A stretch of DNA of 64,000 bases from Turritopsis dohrnii (GCA_027922465.2 BQMF02000008.1:682001-746000), one strand, 5' to 3'. Shown: positions 43,895 to 54,915, numbered from the stretch's first letter. The notes: generated from the sequence alone by a model not told the origin. Program-made: numbers and translations.

Positions 43895-45802
43895 TTGGTT
43901 TGTAAAAAGTTTCTTCATGATTTGGCATGCACACAGGAGCTTTTGAAATATTTTTCAGGAAGTAATGCTATTGCTATTTTGTATTTAGAGTATGAGCTGA
44001 GGCCCAGTAGAAAATTAAAATCATTTCCTGGCCCAGCAGACAGCGAAGATGACCGTTTTTCCAGTGGAGAAACTAGTGATGAAGACGGTTATATAGGCAT
44101 TCCTGTGAAATTCGTAAAATTTGCAGAACGACAGAACACTGCAGCAGACTCGTCAGATAGTGAATCAACAAGTAGTAGTGATGAAAGTGACAATGGTTCA
44201 CCGGACGAATGTCTCTATTATGCTTCTACGGAAACAGCAAATTCTGACTCATCACCAACAGTTGCCAAAAGGAGAAAAGTGAAAGCTACAAATAAGTGGA
44301 AAGATGGCAGCTTAGTTAAGGATCCCGAAGATGTGAAATTTAGAGGACAAACTGAATTGCCAGATCACCTAACTTGTCTTGGTTCACATTTTGCTGTCTT
44401 TCGTTATCTGTTTCCATCTGATATAATAGCTGAAATCTGTTATCAGACAAATCTTTATGCCATGCAAAAAGAAGGCAAACCTATCGCAGTAACCATTGAC
44501 GAATTGGAGAAATTTATAGGAATGGTGTTGTACATGTCCATTATGAAACTACCAACAACGCGGTCATATTGGAATTCAAATCATGGAATTGAGTTGGTTT
44601 CTCAGCATATGAGTGTAAACCGGTTTGAAAAAATTAAGCAGTTCATCCATTTCAATAACAATACTACCGTCAATGATGACAAGTTATACAAAATTCGCCC
44701 TTTCCTTGATGCAATTGTGAAACAATTGAGAACAGTACCTTTAGAAGAGCATGTAAGTGTGGATGAACAAATCATACCATTCAAAGGGAGAAGTAGTCTG
44801 AAGCAATATAACCCAAAAAAACCACACAAATATAAAGTGTTTGTTCTCAGTGGTGTCAGTGGCTTCAGCTACAACTTTGAAGTATACACAGGAAAATCAG
44901 ACAATAAATGTCTACCAAATGAACCTGATATATGTGCAAGTAGTAATGTAGTTGTTCGATTGGCTCGAGTTGTACCTTGCAATATCAACCACAAAATTTA
45001 TTTCGATAATTGGTTCACTAGTATTTCTTTGCAAATTTATTTGACAAAACGAGGCATACTACCACTTGGTACTGTAAGAAGGGATCGTGTGAGTGGATTA
45101 AAGATGCCTACAGAAAGTGGAATGAAGCAGAAAGGTCGAGGATACTTTATTGAGAAAAGTTGCACGATAGATGATGTCAGTGTTTCAGTGGTATCATGGT
45201 TGGATAACAAAGTAGTTAATTTAATGTCAACTTATCTTGGTGCTGAACCATCTATTGAAGTAAAGCGTTTTTCCAAAGCTACTAATAAACATATCATGGT
45301 GCCATGTCCCAAATTGGTTGAAAACTATAATCTTCACATGGGTGGAGTAGACCTTTTAGATTCTCTGATGGGTTATTATCGCAATAAAATCCGCTCTCGA
45401 AAGTGGTATCTTCGCATTTTTTTCCATTTCATCGATATCATCATTGTCAATTCTTGGATTTTGTTCCAAAGAATCAATAAAGAACGTGTTTCACTGGTAG
45501 ACTTTAAATTGAGTATAGCAGACACATTGGTACATCTTGGGAAAACAAAACTGCCACGGAGAGGCAGGCCGAGTACTGATAAAATGCTAGAACACAGGAA
45601 GAAGGTCACCATTCAAAGGATGCCATCAGCAGACATAAGGAATGATAATATTGGTCATTTTCCAATATGGAATGAAGAATGACAAAGATGTAAAAATTCT
45701 GACTGTTCTCGACTCTCATTTGTATCATGCATAAAATGTGAAATTCCTTTATGCTTGAACAAGGACAGGAATTGCTTCAACAAATTTCATGGACTTCGTT
45801 GA
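43895..45802 (+). pseudogene. piggyBac transposase, TGA before the cysteine-rich domain
   Basis: The true start is uncertain because the open frame begins without a good ATG near 43895. After an acidic serine-rich region (DSSDSESTSSSDESD), the DDE_Tnp_1_7 domain includes FIGMVLYMSIMKLPTTRSYW, HVSVDEQIIPFKGRSS (D1), HKIYFDNWFTSI (D2) and YNLHMGGVDLLDSLMGYYRN (D3), the three catalytic aspartates. A long helix (KWYLRIFFHFIDIIIVNSW) follows. The frame stops at TGA 45680-45682. Directly after it, in the same frame, comes QRCKNSDCSRLSFVSCIKCE, then LCLNKDRNCFNKFHGLR and a stop at 45800-45802: this is the C-terminal cysteine-rich domain that binds the element ends. A single nonsense change thus removes DNA binding. 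No other damage was seen. Confidence 0.88.
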
Positions 45803-46243
45803 CTGAAAAATTGATTTATCAATGACTTGAAAAGATAGTGTCAGTCCCCTCTTGGATGCTATTGTATTTTTATGCTATAGTATATAAAATTGTTTTCGTT
45901 AAACACACTTCTTTTATTTATTTACTCAGATCACACTTATTTTGTTGACTTATGTTACATTGTTTTGTTGAATTAACTCTCATTTGTATCATGCATAAAA
46001 TGTGAAATTCCTTTGTGCTTGTACAAGGACAGAAATTGCTTCAACAAATTTCATGGACTTTGTTGACTAAAAAATTTATTTACCAGACTACTTTTTTGAT
46101 GACTTGAAAAGATAGTGTTCATCAGTCCCCTCTTGGATGCTATTGTATTTTTATGATTGTTTTCGTTAATCACACTTCTTTTATTTATTTACTCAGATCA
46201 CACTTATTTTGTTGACTTATGTTATATTGTTTTGTTGAATTAA
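45712..46243. repeat. 264-bp tandem duplication at the piggyBac 3' end
   Basis: ACTCTCATTTGTATCATGCA starts at 45712 and again at 45976. The two units are nearly identical to GTTTTGTTGAATTAA at their ends. The unit includes the last half of the cysteine-rich domain plus 3' UTR, so the domain end is present twice. Confidence 0.92.
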
Positions 46244-49200
46244 ACAAGGCTGAGGATGATTCTGTTGAGGGCAATAAGTTTCCAGCAATGGTATGTCGAT
46301 ATCCTTTATTCCCTCTATTGCATGGAGTATCACATATGATACAAGCCTATTTTTGCTTATGCTAATTGCTGAGTTTACATTTTTTAGTTTTGAGCTATAA
46401 TTTTGTTGATTAGAAGCTGTAAAAAACTCGACGTAATTTCTTTAAGAGATTTTAAAAATATATGCGTGAAGGGGTTAACTGAACTAGTCAACGCTGCAGA
46501 AGGAGTAATAGAAGTGTCATCATCACAAAAAGTAACTGAAACTTCTGATATGAATTCTGCGTTAAAAAATCTGTACCCTAGCTTAAGGAATTTCCACTCG
46601 GTGGAACCTTTCTCTTCTGCAACCTTATCATCGAAGATATTCTCATCAACAACGAATACGAAAGTATCTTCTAACCCATCAATTTCCACAGGAAAAATAT
46701 GGAATGACTCAAAAAAAAGGAAGGTACAACGGAAGAAATCTTAAAAAGAAAACTAATAAACCAACAATGACCCCCAAATTACCAGAGTTCCACGAAGAAA
46801 AGAACGTCAGAAATATTACATCAACGAGCTTGTAGCATGTGGAGTCTGCTTCACCAGTGATATGGATGAAGATGAAATAAGGAATGCAATAATGAAGGCA
46901 ATTCCACGATTTCTTGTTGTGCTTTTTCCTAATTTTGTCTTTGTCAGGGCAGTTGATGATAATCTTATTGAGCCAAATATTAAAACTTGGGACTATAAGA
47001 TGCTTAAACACATTTATGGCAAAGGGCCTATATATGTACGGTCTTTGAAAAAAGTTAAAATGAGTATGTTTGATGAAGATGACGGTCTTTCTGATTATGA
47101 TGAAGATGATAGTGATATCTGTCAGCCTCAAAAGAAACATAGTGCCAAAGGTACAGACTATAACAGTTACAAAGAGGAAATGCTTGCAAAACAACCAAAA
47201 GATGATAACCCTGTAACCAGCCCTGAATGTGAGGACAATCATGTATGTATTTCATCACCATCTATTCCAAGTACTCTTGGTATTGCCACATATTTTAGAC
47301 AAGCTGCTTGTCCAATCTGTTATAAGCATTTTAAGCTTGCAGACATTGAAAGGCATGCATCATTATGCGCTGATGCAAAATATGAAGATAACTTTGAAGT
47401 TATGGAAATAATGGCAGAAGATAACTTTGATGAAACTATAGCATATGAAGAGTTAGAACATCAGCCAATTGCTAAAGACGTTAAAATGCTTTTAACTGAT
47501 CTTCAGAAGTTTATTCCACCAACAATTTGCAAGTTTCAAGTACGTCGAAAAGTTTTATGGCATGATTTTGTTGGTCAGATGAGAAAACAATGGTTTGATA
47601 GCACAAAGCAATTCCAGGTTTCCTTCATTGGAGAAGAAGGATTTGATGGTGGTGGTCCAAAACGAGAATTCTTTTCTGGTTTGTCTATACTTTTACTTTC
47701 TTATGTTTAATCTTTAAATTCATATTGTTACAAAGCAAGTATTATATATATTTTGTTTAGTTTCTTTACGTCATATATCAGAGGTGCTATTTAATGATGG
47801 CGTACCCAATAAAAGTATAATGTTACTTTCACAAAACATGTTTTACAATGCTGGAAGAGTTATGGCGGCATCTTTATTACAAGGAGGTCCCAATCCTTGT
47901 TTTTTAAAAGACTGGTGTTGTGATTTTGTCTCCGCAAAAAATATGTCCCCTGATGATATAGATCTATCCAAACATCAGCAATTCTTTGAGGTGCGATTTC
48001 AAAAGGTATATGTTTTGTACTAAAAATCATATGAGCATGTTGAACTTATTATTGCTCACAGAAATAAATGTGTAAAATGATGATTTTAACTAACTTTTGC
48101 TTCTATAGCTGTACAATGCAACTTCTGATGAAGAGCTTCAAGCAACCTTACTTCAAGATGATGTAATGGACTTGTTAGAGGACATAGGATTTATTGGTGT
48201 TCCATCTAAAACAAGATTAGATAGTAGAGATTCTATTTTGCGGTAAACATGGCTTTTATGTTTTTAATTATCCATCACTTCTACTTTCTTCTTGACTTAA
48301 CCTTCCTTAATTTATTTCAGGGCTATATTATACAAAATTCAAATATCTCCATATGCACAACCTCTGCAACAACTTTTGAACATCTATGGGCTTCTGGAAA
48401 GTATTCAAAACAACCGTGAAAGTTTCCGTAAATGTTTTTCTTCATCTGAAGTTTTACAAGTTGAAGAAGTGATGCTATTAATTACACCAACGTTTAGTGA
48501 GGAAGGATCGAACAAAAAAGAACTAGAAACTGATATTTACAAAGCATTCATTGACCTACTTGAAATGTGCTTTCACACAGGTATACTTTATATTATTATT
48601 CCTTGAGGTATAATCAAAGGTTCTTGACTCTAAATTGAATCAAAATACCTTGGGTAAAGTTTCTGGAACAATTTTCAAAACATTGTTATGATTCTCCCTG
48701 ATTTGTGATGCCTATTTTGCCTTTGTAAGATTTTTCCTGATAACTCTACCTTTCCTCTGAATCGCTAGAAACCTTGTATACCACTTTATGAAATTCTGAT
48801 TTTCAGAACCTGAAGATCTGAAGTTGGCTGAAATCTTTATGTTCATCACTGGTGCTCCTAGTATCCCTGCAATTGGTTTCAATGAAAAAATTACAGTGTA
48901 CTTTAAACATGCAAAGATAACATGGTTGCAAAGATAACTGTTGCTGTTTTCCAATGTCATCAACATGTGGTTTAAGTTTGATTCTACCTTACCATTACAA
49001 AACAGCAAATGATTTGGAAAAAGTGTTTACGGTGCCGTAAAACAGGCGAAAGGCTTTGGTCGATGCTAATCATGTTGGTTTACTTAAGATTTCGTCTTGT
49101 ATTAAAAGTACTTCCATAATCTGAAAAGTACCTATCCATATTTTTAGTATACCTTAGTTCCCTTAATTTTCGCGCCCCTTTAATTTTCGCGCCTTTAATT

Positions 49201-49420
49201 TTCGCGCCTTTAATTTTCGCGCACCCCTTGAAAACTCAGTTTCGCGCACCCAATAATTTTCGCGCACCCTCAAATTCATAAATTTTTCAAAACAGGTTAT
49301 TTGACCAAAACACAAAGACATGGATAAACCACACACTTTGGTATTTACTTTTAGTCGGCTCTTCCTTTTATCAACAGATATAAGTTACAACATACTATGG
49401 TTACAATAGTAAGGCATTCG

Positions 49421-50580
49421 TTAAATAACTTTAGAAGAAAAAGGGTCCAAATCTATCTTCTTTTGAAGATGTTCAGTAATTCCGGACTCTTTCCACCCGT
49501 TGATGATAATTTCCGGTTTACTCCTTGCATAATCGTAGTATTTGACTATCCACTTAGCGTGTAGTGGTTTAACCACAGAAATTCGAACATCGACTTTTAT
49601 TTGGTCGGAACGTTTTCCTGCTTGCATCTGCTTCATGATCTCCTGTGAGTACCAGTTTTGAGCCTCTTTCCGTAAGAAATCTTTGCTGCTCTTGTTGACG
49701 GTAAGATCTAATGGCTGGAAGTAGTTAGTCCAGTTGTTTGGCACAGGAACCATTTTACCATTTGATTCTTTGACAACGCTCTTAACCGCTTCGGTCCATT
49801 GTCCTTTGAAGACGTCGCAAAGCAACAGCCATGGTTTCTGCGGAGCGTTCAATTCTTTTCGCTTCTCTTTTATGTAAGGAATTAAAATTTTTTCGTCAGC
49901 CCAATGATTCGGGGTTTGAGTGACATGGAATTCGCTGGGAAACTCAAATTTGGGCTGGCTTCTTTGAGTTTTTCCCTGGTAGATAAGCTGGATAGGCAAG
50001 AAATTGCCAGACAGAGATATGGCGAATGTTCCAGTAATCTGGCGGTAGTCGGAAGTCCCTGGTACAGAAACGCGGGAGCTACCCTTTTTTTCCAGTGTGT
50101 ACTTGCTGATGAGCACAAATGGAAGCGGAGTCTGATCAATATTGATAATCATATCAGCTGGAATTTGATGGGCATTAACGATTTCGTTGATTTCTTTGTA
50201 AAATGTAAGCCCAATCTCCTTGATAAGGCCAGGTGCTATCAAAGGCTTAGCTGTGGTTGCTTTTCTTTTGACGAATTTAAGCCGTCGCGAAATAGATTCA
50301 CACCACTTGATTCCTAATTGAATTGTTCCACCGTATTCTTTAAGTAATGTTCTGTCATTGGCCATAATGAGTCCAGTTGCCACAGCCATCATTATACTGT
50401 AGTTGATCACAGCTCCAGATTCTCTCATCTCTTTGATCATTGCCATTACCTTATGATCGAGCTCTTCTGGAAGGAGGGTTGAGCGTCCTCGTTTTCGTAA
50501 TGGTACGACCTCCAAGTCGGTGTTAGGATTTTCTTGTTGTGTTTGTTTAAACGATTTCACAAATCCTCTGACGGTAGATT
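49421..50580 (-). CDS. pogo-like DDE transposase, 3' exon
   Basis: A frame of 379 codons from the internal ATG at 50560. Coding similarity extends upstream (STVRGFVKSFKQTQ) to an acceptor-like CTTAG ending at 50581, so this is the last exon and the N-terminal exon was not located. Residues 20-110 form a CENP-B-type DNA-binding region (RGRSTLLPEELDHKVMAMIK, WCESISRRLKFVKRK). The DDE_1 domain has NIDQTPLPFVL (D142), LLLCDVFKGQW (D249) and NYFQPLDLTVNKSSKDFL (D285). The end is GWKESGITEHL. No stop or frameshift is visible within the exon. It lies divergently from the small acidic ORF at 50626 with under 50 bp between, so the two may share a promoter or the missing exon may overlap that ORF on the other strand. 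Confidence 0.83.
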
Positions 50581-50625
50581 CTAAGTGTTAAGAAAGAAGA
50601 TGCGACCGAGAAAGTTTTTTCCGAA

Positions 50626-50913
50626 ATGGAAACATTTATCAAAAGTTACTACATAGAACCAGACCGGATTGTTGTTTCGACCAATAATAAAAACTACGAT
50701 GAAGAGATTGATCTAGATGTAGAATTTGTCCCAGACTCAGAAATTGAAGAAAGTCAACCTACTGCTGAGAACCATGAGCATGACGGTAATGATTCGATAG
50801 ATGTGATACCTGAAACACAAACTCAAGTCATTCCTGAAACTCAGGGTATCGGTAACACACAAGCAGTACCAGAAACTCAAACTATTTCTGAAGTTATAGT
50901 TATTGATGACTGA
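50626..50913 (+). CDS. small acidic ORF in the pogo-like element
   Basis: 95 codons starting METFIKSYYIEPDRI. The middle is acidic (DEEIDLDVEFVPDSEIEE) and is followed by three or four variants of the repeat VIPETQ. It ends SEVIVIDD, a hydrophobic core followed by acidic residues that resembles a SUMO-interacting motif. It has no catalytic domain. Being inside the TIRs and divergent from the transposase, it may be an accessory protein of the element, or an open frame complementary to the missing 5' exon of the transposase. Confidence 0.45.
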   Translation: METFIKSYYIEPDRIVVSTNNKNYDEEIDLDVEFVPDSEIEESQPTAENHEHDGNDSIDVIPETQTQVIPETQGIGNTQAVPETQTISEVIVIDD

Positions 50914-51237
50914 AATACTGTAGTATTTTTTAAGTGTTCATGTATTAATGAAGAAACAAGAATCACCACCAACGATATCTTAACCAAAAAAGCTCGATTC
51001 ATTTTTTTCAGATTAATAAAGCATTTTCACTTCCATTTTTCATTCCTGAGTCTCATTGCCGCACTCTGTTTACCCGCCTTAAATACTTGATTAATTATAT
51101 TAGTTATATAAGTGTATAATAAGGTATATTTCTATATAAAAGCTCGAAAATTGAGAAAAATGAAGAATTTTGCTATTTCGCGCACCTTTTAATTTTCGCG
51201 CGGTCAAGTGCGCGAAAATAAAGGGAACTAAGGTATA

Positions 51238-51609
51238 TTTTGTTTTTGCACCTGTCATCTTCTGTTGTACGTTTGTGATACACTTTCCCGAATTTCTGTT
51301 TAAATGGCGAGTTAATGCCTTGCTATCAAGTCTCACCTCGTTTCTATGTTTTTATTGTTTTTCTAATTGCATAATGTTTTCAGTAAATAATAGTTACTCC
51401 TTCTATCAGTGGAATAATTAGAAGTGATTAAGAATTTGAAAAAGAGGCGAAATTTAGGTGCTAGGCTATCACACGGTTTTTAAATAGAAATTCGGGAAGG
51501 GTCTATTATAGTTAGATACACAAATTCAAGCTGTATAACTTATATTATTTTGCTGCAAAACGTTAGAATATGTTGTTATGCCGAAATTGTTATCATTCAC
51601 CATAGGATC
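51238..51609. other. non-coding, 3' flank of the integrase gene
   Basis: No gene recognised between the pogo-like element and the end of the minus-strand integrase-like gene. Confidence 0.5.
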
Positions 51610-53769
51610 GATATTTTGTTATAAATGTTCGATGATCAGGTAATTCAATATCGATTTCAGGAATCACAACATGATTTACTGTCTGAATATCAGGGTTTAA
51701 TCCATCTTCATCTATTCCAAAATGTATTCATTCTTGTTTTATCATTGAAAATAAGTCGGGCACATTATAAAAACCTTCAGTCCAGACTTGAAGAGGCGTG
51801 TAGTTGCGGGTGGTTCGCATCGGGTGGTTATTCCAAGATGATTGAAATTGGCTAAGCGAATGTTGTATTCTTGGCAAATACACGTAGTGAAGAGCAAACA
51901 TGTGGACATCATTTCAAGGATCACAGTCATATTCATCCTCTAAGTGATAGAAAATATTGTAATATTGCTGCAAGACATAAATGAACACATGAACCCATAA
52001 ACGCTCAATTCGCTGGTTATGTACCGACTTTCCAGTGATAACAGGCTTTTTATCCAGCCCATGAACGTTTTCTGTTCCATGATCGGTTCTTATTCGCATG
52101 GGTAATCTGAATGTCTCGACTGCTTCTAAGAAATACTCAAGAACAGTATTTGCGCGGTTGTTATTGGAATTTCAAGAACGTAATGAGTCGTGAAAATCCA
52201 TCGATACAGCCATGAATAACAAATCTCCAACAAATAAGCTTATGATTACCATCCTGATGCCCAAGGGAGATAAGATTTTGTCAAACACAATATTTGTTGA
52301 GGCAACCGAGAAAAAAAATATCCATATCTTACCAGAGAGCCTTTGCGCAAGGGACATTGTACACTCTTCTACATATTCTTCGTTTCTCAATCTTCGGGTA
52401 TGGATTCACTCGTTCTATTGCCTTTCTTACCATCCACCGTTGAACCTTAATATTTTTTGATAACAGAGAACCAATGACCATTTGCTCTCCAGATTTGGGA
52501 CTTTCTTGTAAAATGCCAAGTACAAATTGATCTAGCGTTTGATCAGATACTTCGGAATATCTTTGAAATTTTGTAGTTGAGGACTTACAATGACGATAAA
52601 GAGTTCTATAACTAACACCTACAATGTCAGCTATCTGATTCCATGACATACCAATAGAGCGTAGACTAGCTATTTGCTTGTTGCAAATAATGGACTTTGG
52701 TCTCCCTGGTTTTCGATGTTGATTCTCATCCCCATTCTTGTCCCTATCACTGTAAACTAAGGCTCGAAACCCACCAATAAACACAACATTGAAATTATGT
52801 AAGGCCAGTAAAATTTCGTCCAATTTCTCTAAAATCATCGAGTGTAACAAATCATCAAAATGAATCCCCTGCAGCTCACAATAAAAGCTCGAAACTTCTT
52901 GTGACAAGGCAGATTCTTCTTCAGCTAAGTTTTCCATTAATTGCTCATCGTCAGTTTCCTTAAAGGGAAATTAAGCCTTAAAATTTCTTTTCCGATTTTG
53001 AGCATGAAATACTTCATTCATCCTAGAGAAACACCTTTTTATGTATAAAAGGTATTCCAAATGAAAAAAACTGCTAAAAAAACAACTTAGTTAAATCGCC
53101 ATTACAGCTTTCGTTATAAATATCATGACGTCACAGAGCGAATTTCATTTGCAGAAATATCAGACGTAGGCAGCACATGATGGCATGTTTTTTACGTCTA
53201 TGTTCTAAAGATGCGAGAAAAGGTAGAAAAACAACATAAATACGAAAATATTTATCATTCATCAACATAAATGTAAAATAAGTTTATCAGCAACGATTCA
53301 AGAAAAATAAAAATAGTCATTACCGAAGATTTCATTTTTTATACATCCAAAATATACACATTTGTTTAAAAACTCGCTTACGCACGTATACCTGCTATAA
53401 ATCTAAAACGTAATACTTTTTAATAAAGGTTTTATATCACGAAGAACTTAATAACTTTCATCAACAAAAACAAAATATTGTAGTTTATGTAATCTTTACA
53501 AAAACCATGATCGCGCTGTGACGTCAAAATTTCCATCGCAGAGCACTGCAATGGCGTCCGTTGTTAGATACTAAATAATGAAAAACTGAGAATAGTTATC
53601 ATTTAAAATAATTTTTAATGATCACAGAAGGTTAATGAGACCTTTCTGCAGCTAATATAAAAAGTTTTTGATAAAGGCTTAATTTCCCTTTAAATCTTTC
53701 AAATTTTGTAATTGTTTGATTCAGCTCTGGCAAAAAAAGCGAGAGCCTTGTTAACAGTGAAGCTGCCAT
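51610..53769 (-). pseudogene. integrase-core-domain gene, interrupted by a TTAA MITE and frame breaks
   Basis: The start is placed at 53769 (MAASLLTRLSLFLPELN, running to FERFK at 53694). The MITE 52964-53689 splits it; it resumes TDDEQLMENLAEEESALS, in frame when one TTAA is removed. Next is an HTH of invertase type (GRPKSI, SLRSIGMSWNQIADIVGVSY) and EKRRICRRVYNVPCAKALW. About 70 bp with a GTAAG start interrupts near 52330-52260. The integrase (rve-like) core continues as [20 protein letters not shown] (first D), MRIRTDHGTENVHGL (second D) and SVHNQRIERLWVHVFIYVLQ (catalytic E region), then TTRNYTPLQVWTEGFYNVPD. Small frame changes lie near 52150, 51925 and 51700. Genes of this type occur in several copies in cnidarians and may derive from a transposon; the retroviral-like fold cuts and joins DNA. 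This copy is dead. Confidence 0.72.
52964..53689. mobile_element. TTAA-flanked MITE
   Basis: TTAA at 52960-52963 and 53690-53693. The TIRs AGGGAAATTAAGCCTT (left) and its exact complement (right) are 16 bp long. The 726-bp body has no ORF. The inner TATGACGTCACAG and CTGTGACGTCAAA near 53125 and 53515 are also inverted. The class could be piggyBac- or Kolobok-dependent. Confidence 0.88.
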
Positions 53770-54029
53770 TTTTCTTCTTTTTAATTCTTCGTAAATCAGC
53801 TAAATTTCTTTTTCGTGGGAGAGCGAGACAAAGCAATCACGTAGATAGACTTTAGTGTATGTATCTTTTAAGTGTTATTCTTAAAAGTTAAATAAAATAC
53901 TTACTAAAAATCTTATAAACAGAGATGATTGTTTTCATTATAATCAAGAAAGTATCATATGTATTTTTTAGTTCTATATATTTCCAAAGAAAGTGTATTT
54001 CCAGAGAAAGTATTAAATCAAAGGTGACA

Positions 54030-54620
54030 AAGTCTAAATTTTGTTTCTTCTGGAGTTAACGCTGCACCTCTGAATGGGGCCACAAGCTGTGGCCGCAGAG
54101 GATAAGCTGGGTCACCATATATACAAAGTAAATTATTCATAGGTCAATGTTCAATGGGGCATCACTTTCGTGCACTATGTCTGCAAAGATTTGGAGATTA
54201 TTAGGTGACAGCCAGGGCTGATTCATATCACTCAATAAATGTCTCCATTGGTCATAAATTAGGTTGAGAATATGATTGTTTATTATACAAAGTTCAGGTA
54301 CAGGCCTAGCAAACCTAGGTACCATATCTGAGTATCTGCAGGGGTATGCATACCTTTTCAAAAAAACACATAGTGCCTCGAGGCCACACACATTAGTGCC
54401 ATTGTAACAAATTATTCTCTCAGGGATTTCTAAGGTTGTTCTGAGAATTGGAATATCATCTTTTTCAAAGCGAAATTCAGCCAGACACTCATCTTCAGCT
54501 AGATTATTCAAGCTGAACTTCTCATAACTCCAGTATGGTAGATACAGATTAGAGGATTTTTCTTAATCCAGAAGTAATAAAAATTCTTCATCACCAATAA
54601 TTTTATCTTGAGTTGAGCAT
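54030..54620 (-). pseudogene. HARBI1/PIF-like nuclease remnant with internal deletion
   Basis: Read on the minus strand: DEEFLLLLD, an in-frame TAA near 54567, then PYWSYEKFSLNNLAEDECLA, FRFEKDDIPILRTTLEIPER, GLEALCVFLKRYAYPCRYSD and FGRPVPE-like ARPVPELCIINNHILNLIYD, the N-terminal half of HARBI1-like proteins. The sequence then jumps from NLQIFADIVHESDAPLN to YGDPAYPLRPQLVAPFRGAA, which normally lies after the first two catalytic aspartates. The segment with those aspartates is therefore deleted. It is a different lineage from the Harbinger gene at 28441. Confidence 0.75.
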
Positions 54621-54915
54621 CCACTGGACTGGAAAGTTTGTTTTCATTACTCAATCTCGGTATATTTAAATCAAAGTTCCGGCAGACGAAAAATCTTGAG
54701 GAAAGACTATCATTGCGCTTCCTCTTTTCGATCACCCGTAGTTTTACATTCTGATTGTAAACCTGGGGGCTTAATTTTTAAGCCAATAAGAACACGTTTT
54801 CTTAAAATAACAACCAATCATATACATCCTGTTTTGGCGGAAAATCTATTGTCTACTCCAAAATCGCTGCGAGGACCCAGCAGTAGAGAAAAAGTACAAA
54901 ACAGACAAAAGTAAG
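54621..54915. other. intergenic between divergent genes
   Basis: Shared upstream region of the minus-strand HARBI1-like remnant and the plus-strand zinc-finger gene. No element identified. Confidence 0.35.

Larger units (their letters stand above)
43461..46474 (+). mobile_element. piggyBac element inserted in the HECT gene
   Basis: TTAA flanks both ends (43457-43460, 46475-46478). The TIRs are CCCCTTCACGCAT and its exact complement ATGCGTGAAGGGG. The palindromic word TATCACATATGATA, or a variant, lies near the left end (43476-43492), near 43830 and near the right end (46327-46343). It is 3014 bp long. Confidence 0.93.
43400..49040 (+). pseudogene. HECT-domain E3 ubiquitin ligase-like gene (G2E3-like group), disrupted
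   Basis: The N-terminal exon starts MANKQEHELQPETSG and runs to 43460, where a piggyBac element splits the TTA-A of KSLTELV; it resumes at 46479. A slip in the A run near 46711-46718 breaks the frame before YYINELVACGVCFTSD resumes near 46825. A UBZ-like finger follows (CPICYKHFKLADIERHASLC). HECT exons: to 47678, 47761-48005, 48109-48242, 48321-48580 and 48807-49040, all GT-AG with compatible phases. Blocks: FIGEEGFDGGGPKREFF, MSPDDIDLSKHQQFF-type middle, FITGAPSIPAIGFNEKITV and SSTCGLSLILPYHY with the catalytic cysteine. In exon 5 a 13-bp insertion duplicates GCAAAGATAAC (48908-48935), shifting the cysteine out of frame. HECT enzymes take ubiquitin onto that cysteine and pass it to substrates; this copy cannot. 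Such genes are multicopy in cnidarians, so this may be one dead paralogue. Confidence 0.8.
49150..51235 (-). mobile_element. pogo-like element with TTTTCGCGC iterons
   Basis: TA flanks at 49148-49149 and 51236-51237. The TIRs are TACCTTAGTTCCCTTAATTT and the complement of TACCTTAGTTCCCTTTATTT. The motif TTAATTTTCGCGC occurs about five times in 49165-49265 and again near the right end (51189-51220). It contains the transposase gene on the minus strand and a divergent small ORF. Confidence 0.9.

Noticed and set aside
51908..53769. Retrovirus or LTR retrotransposon integrase
   Set aside because: No RT, protease or LTRs nearby; the HTH and core motifs fit a stand-alone integrase-core gene type.
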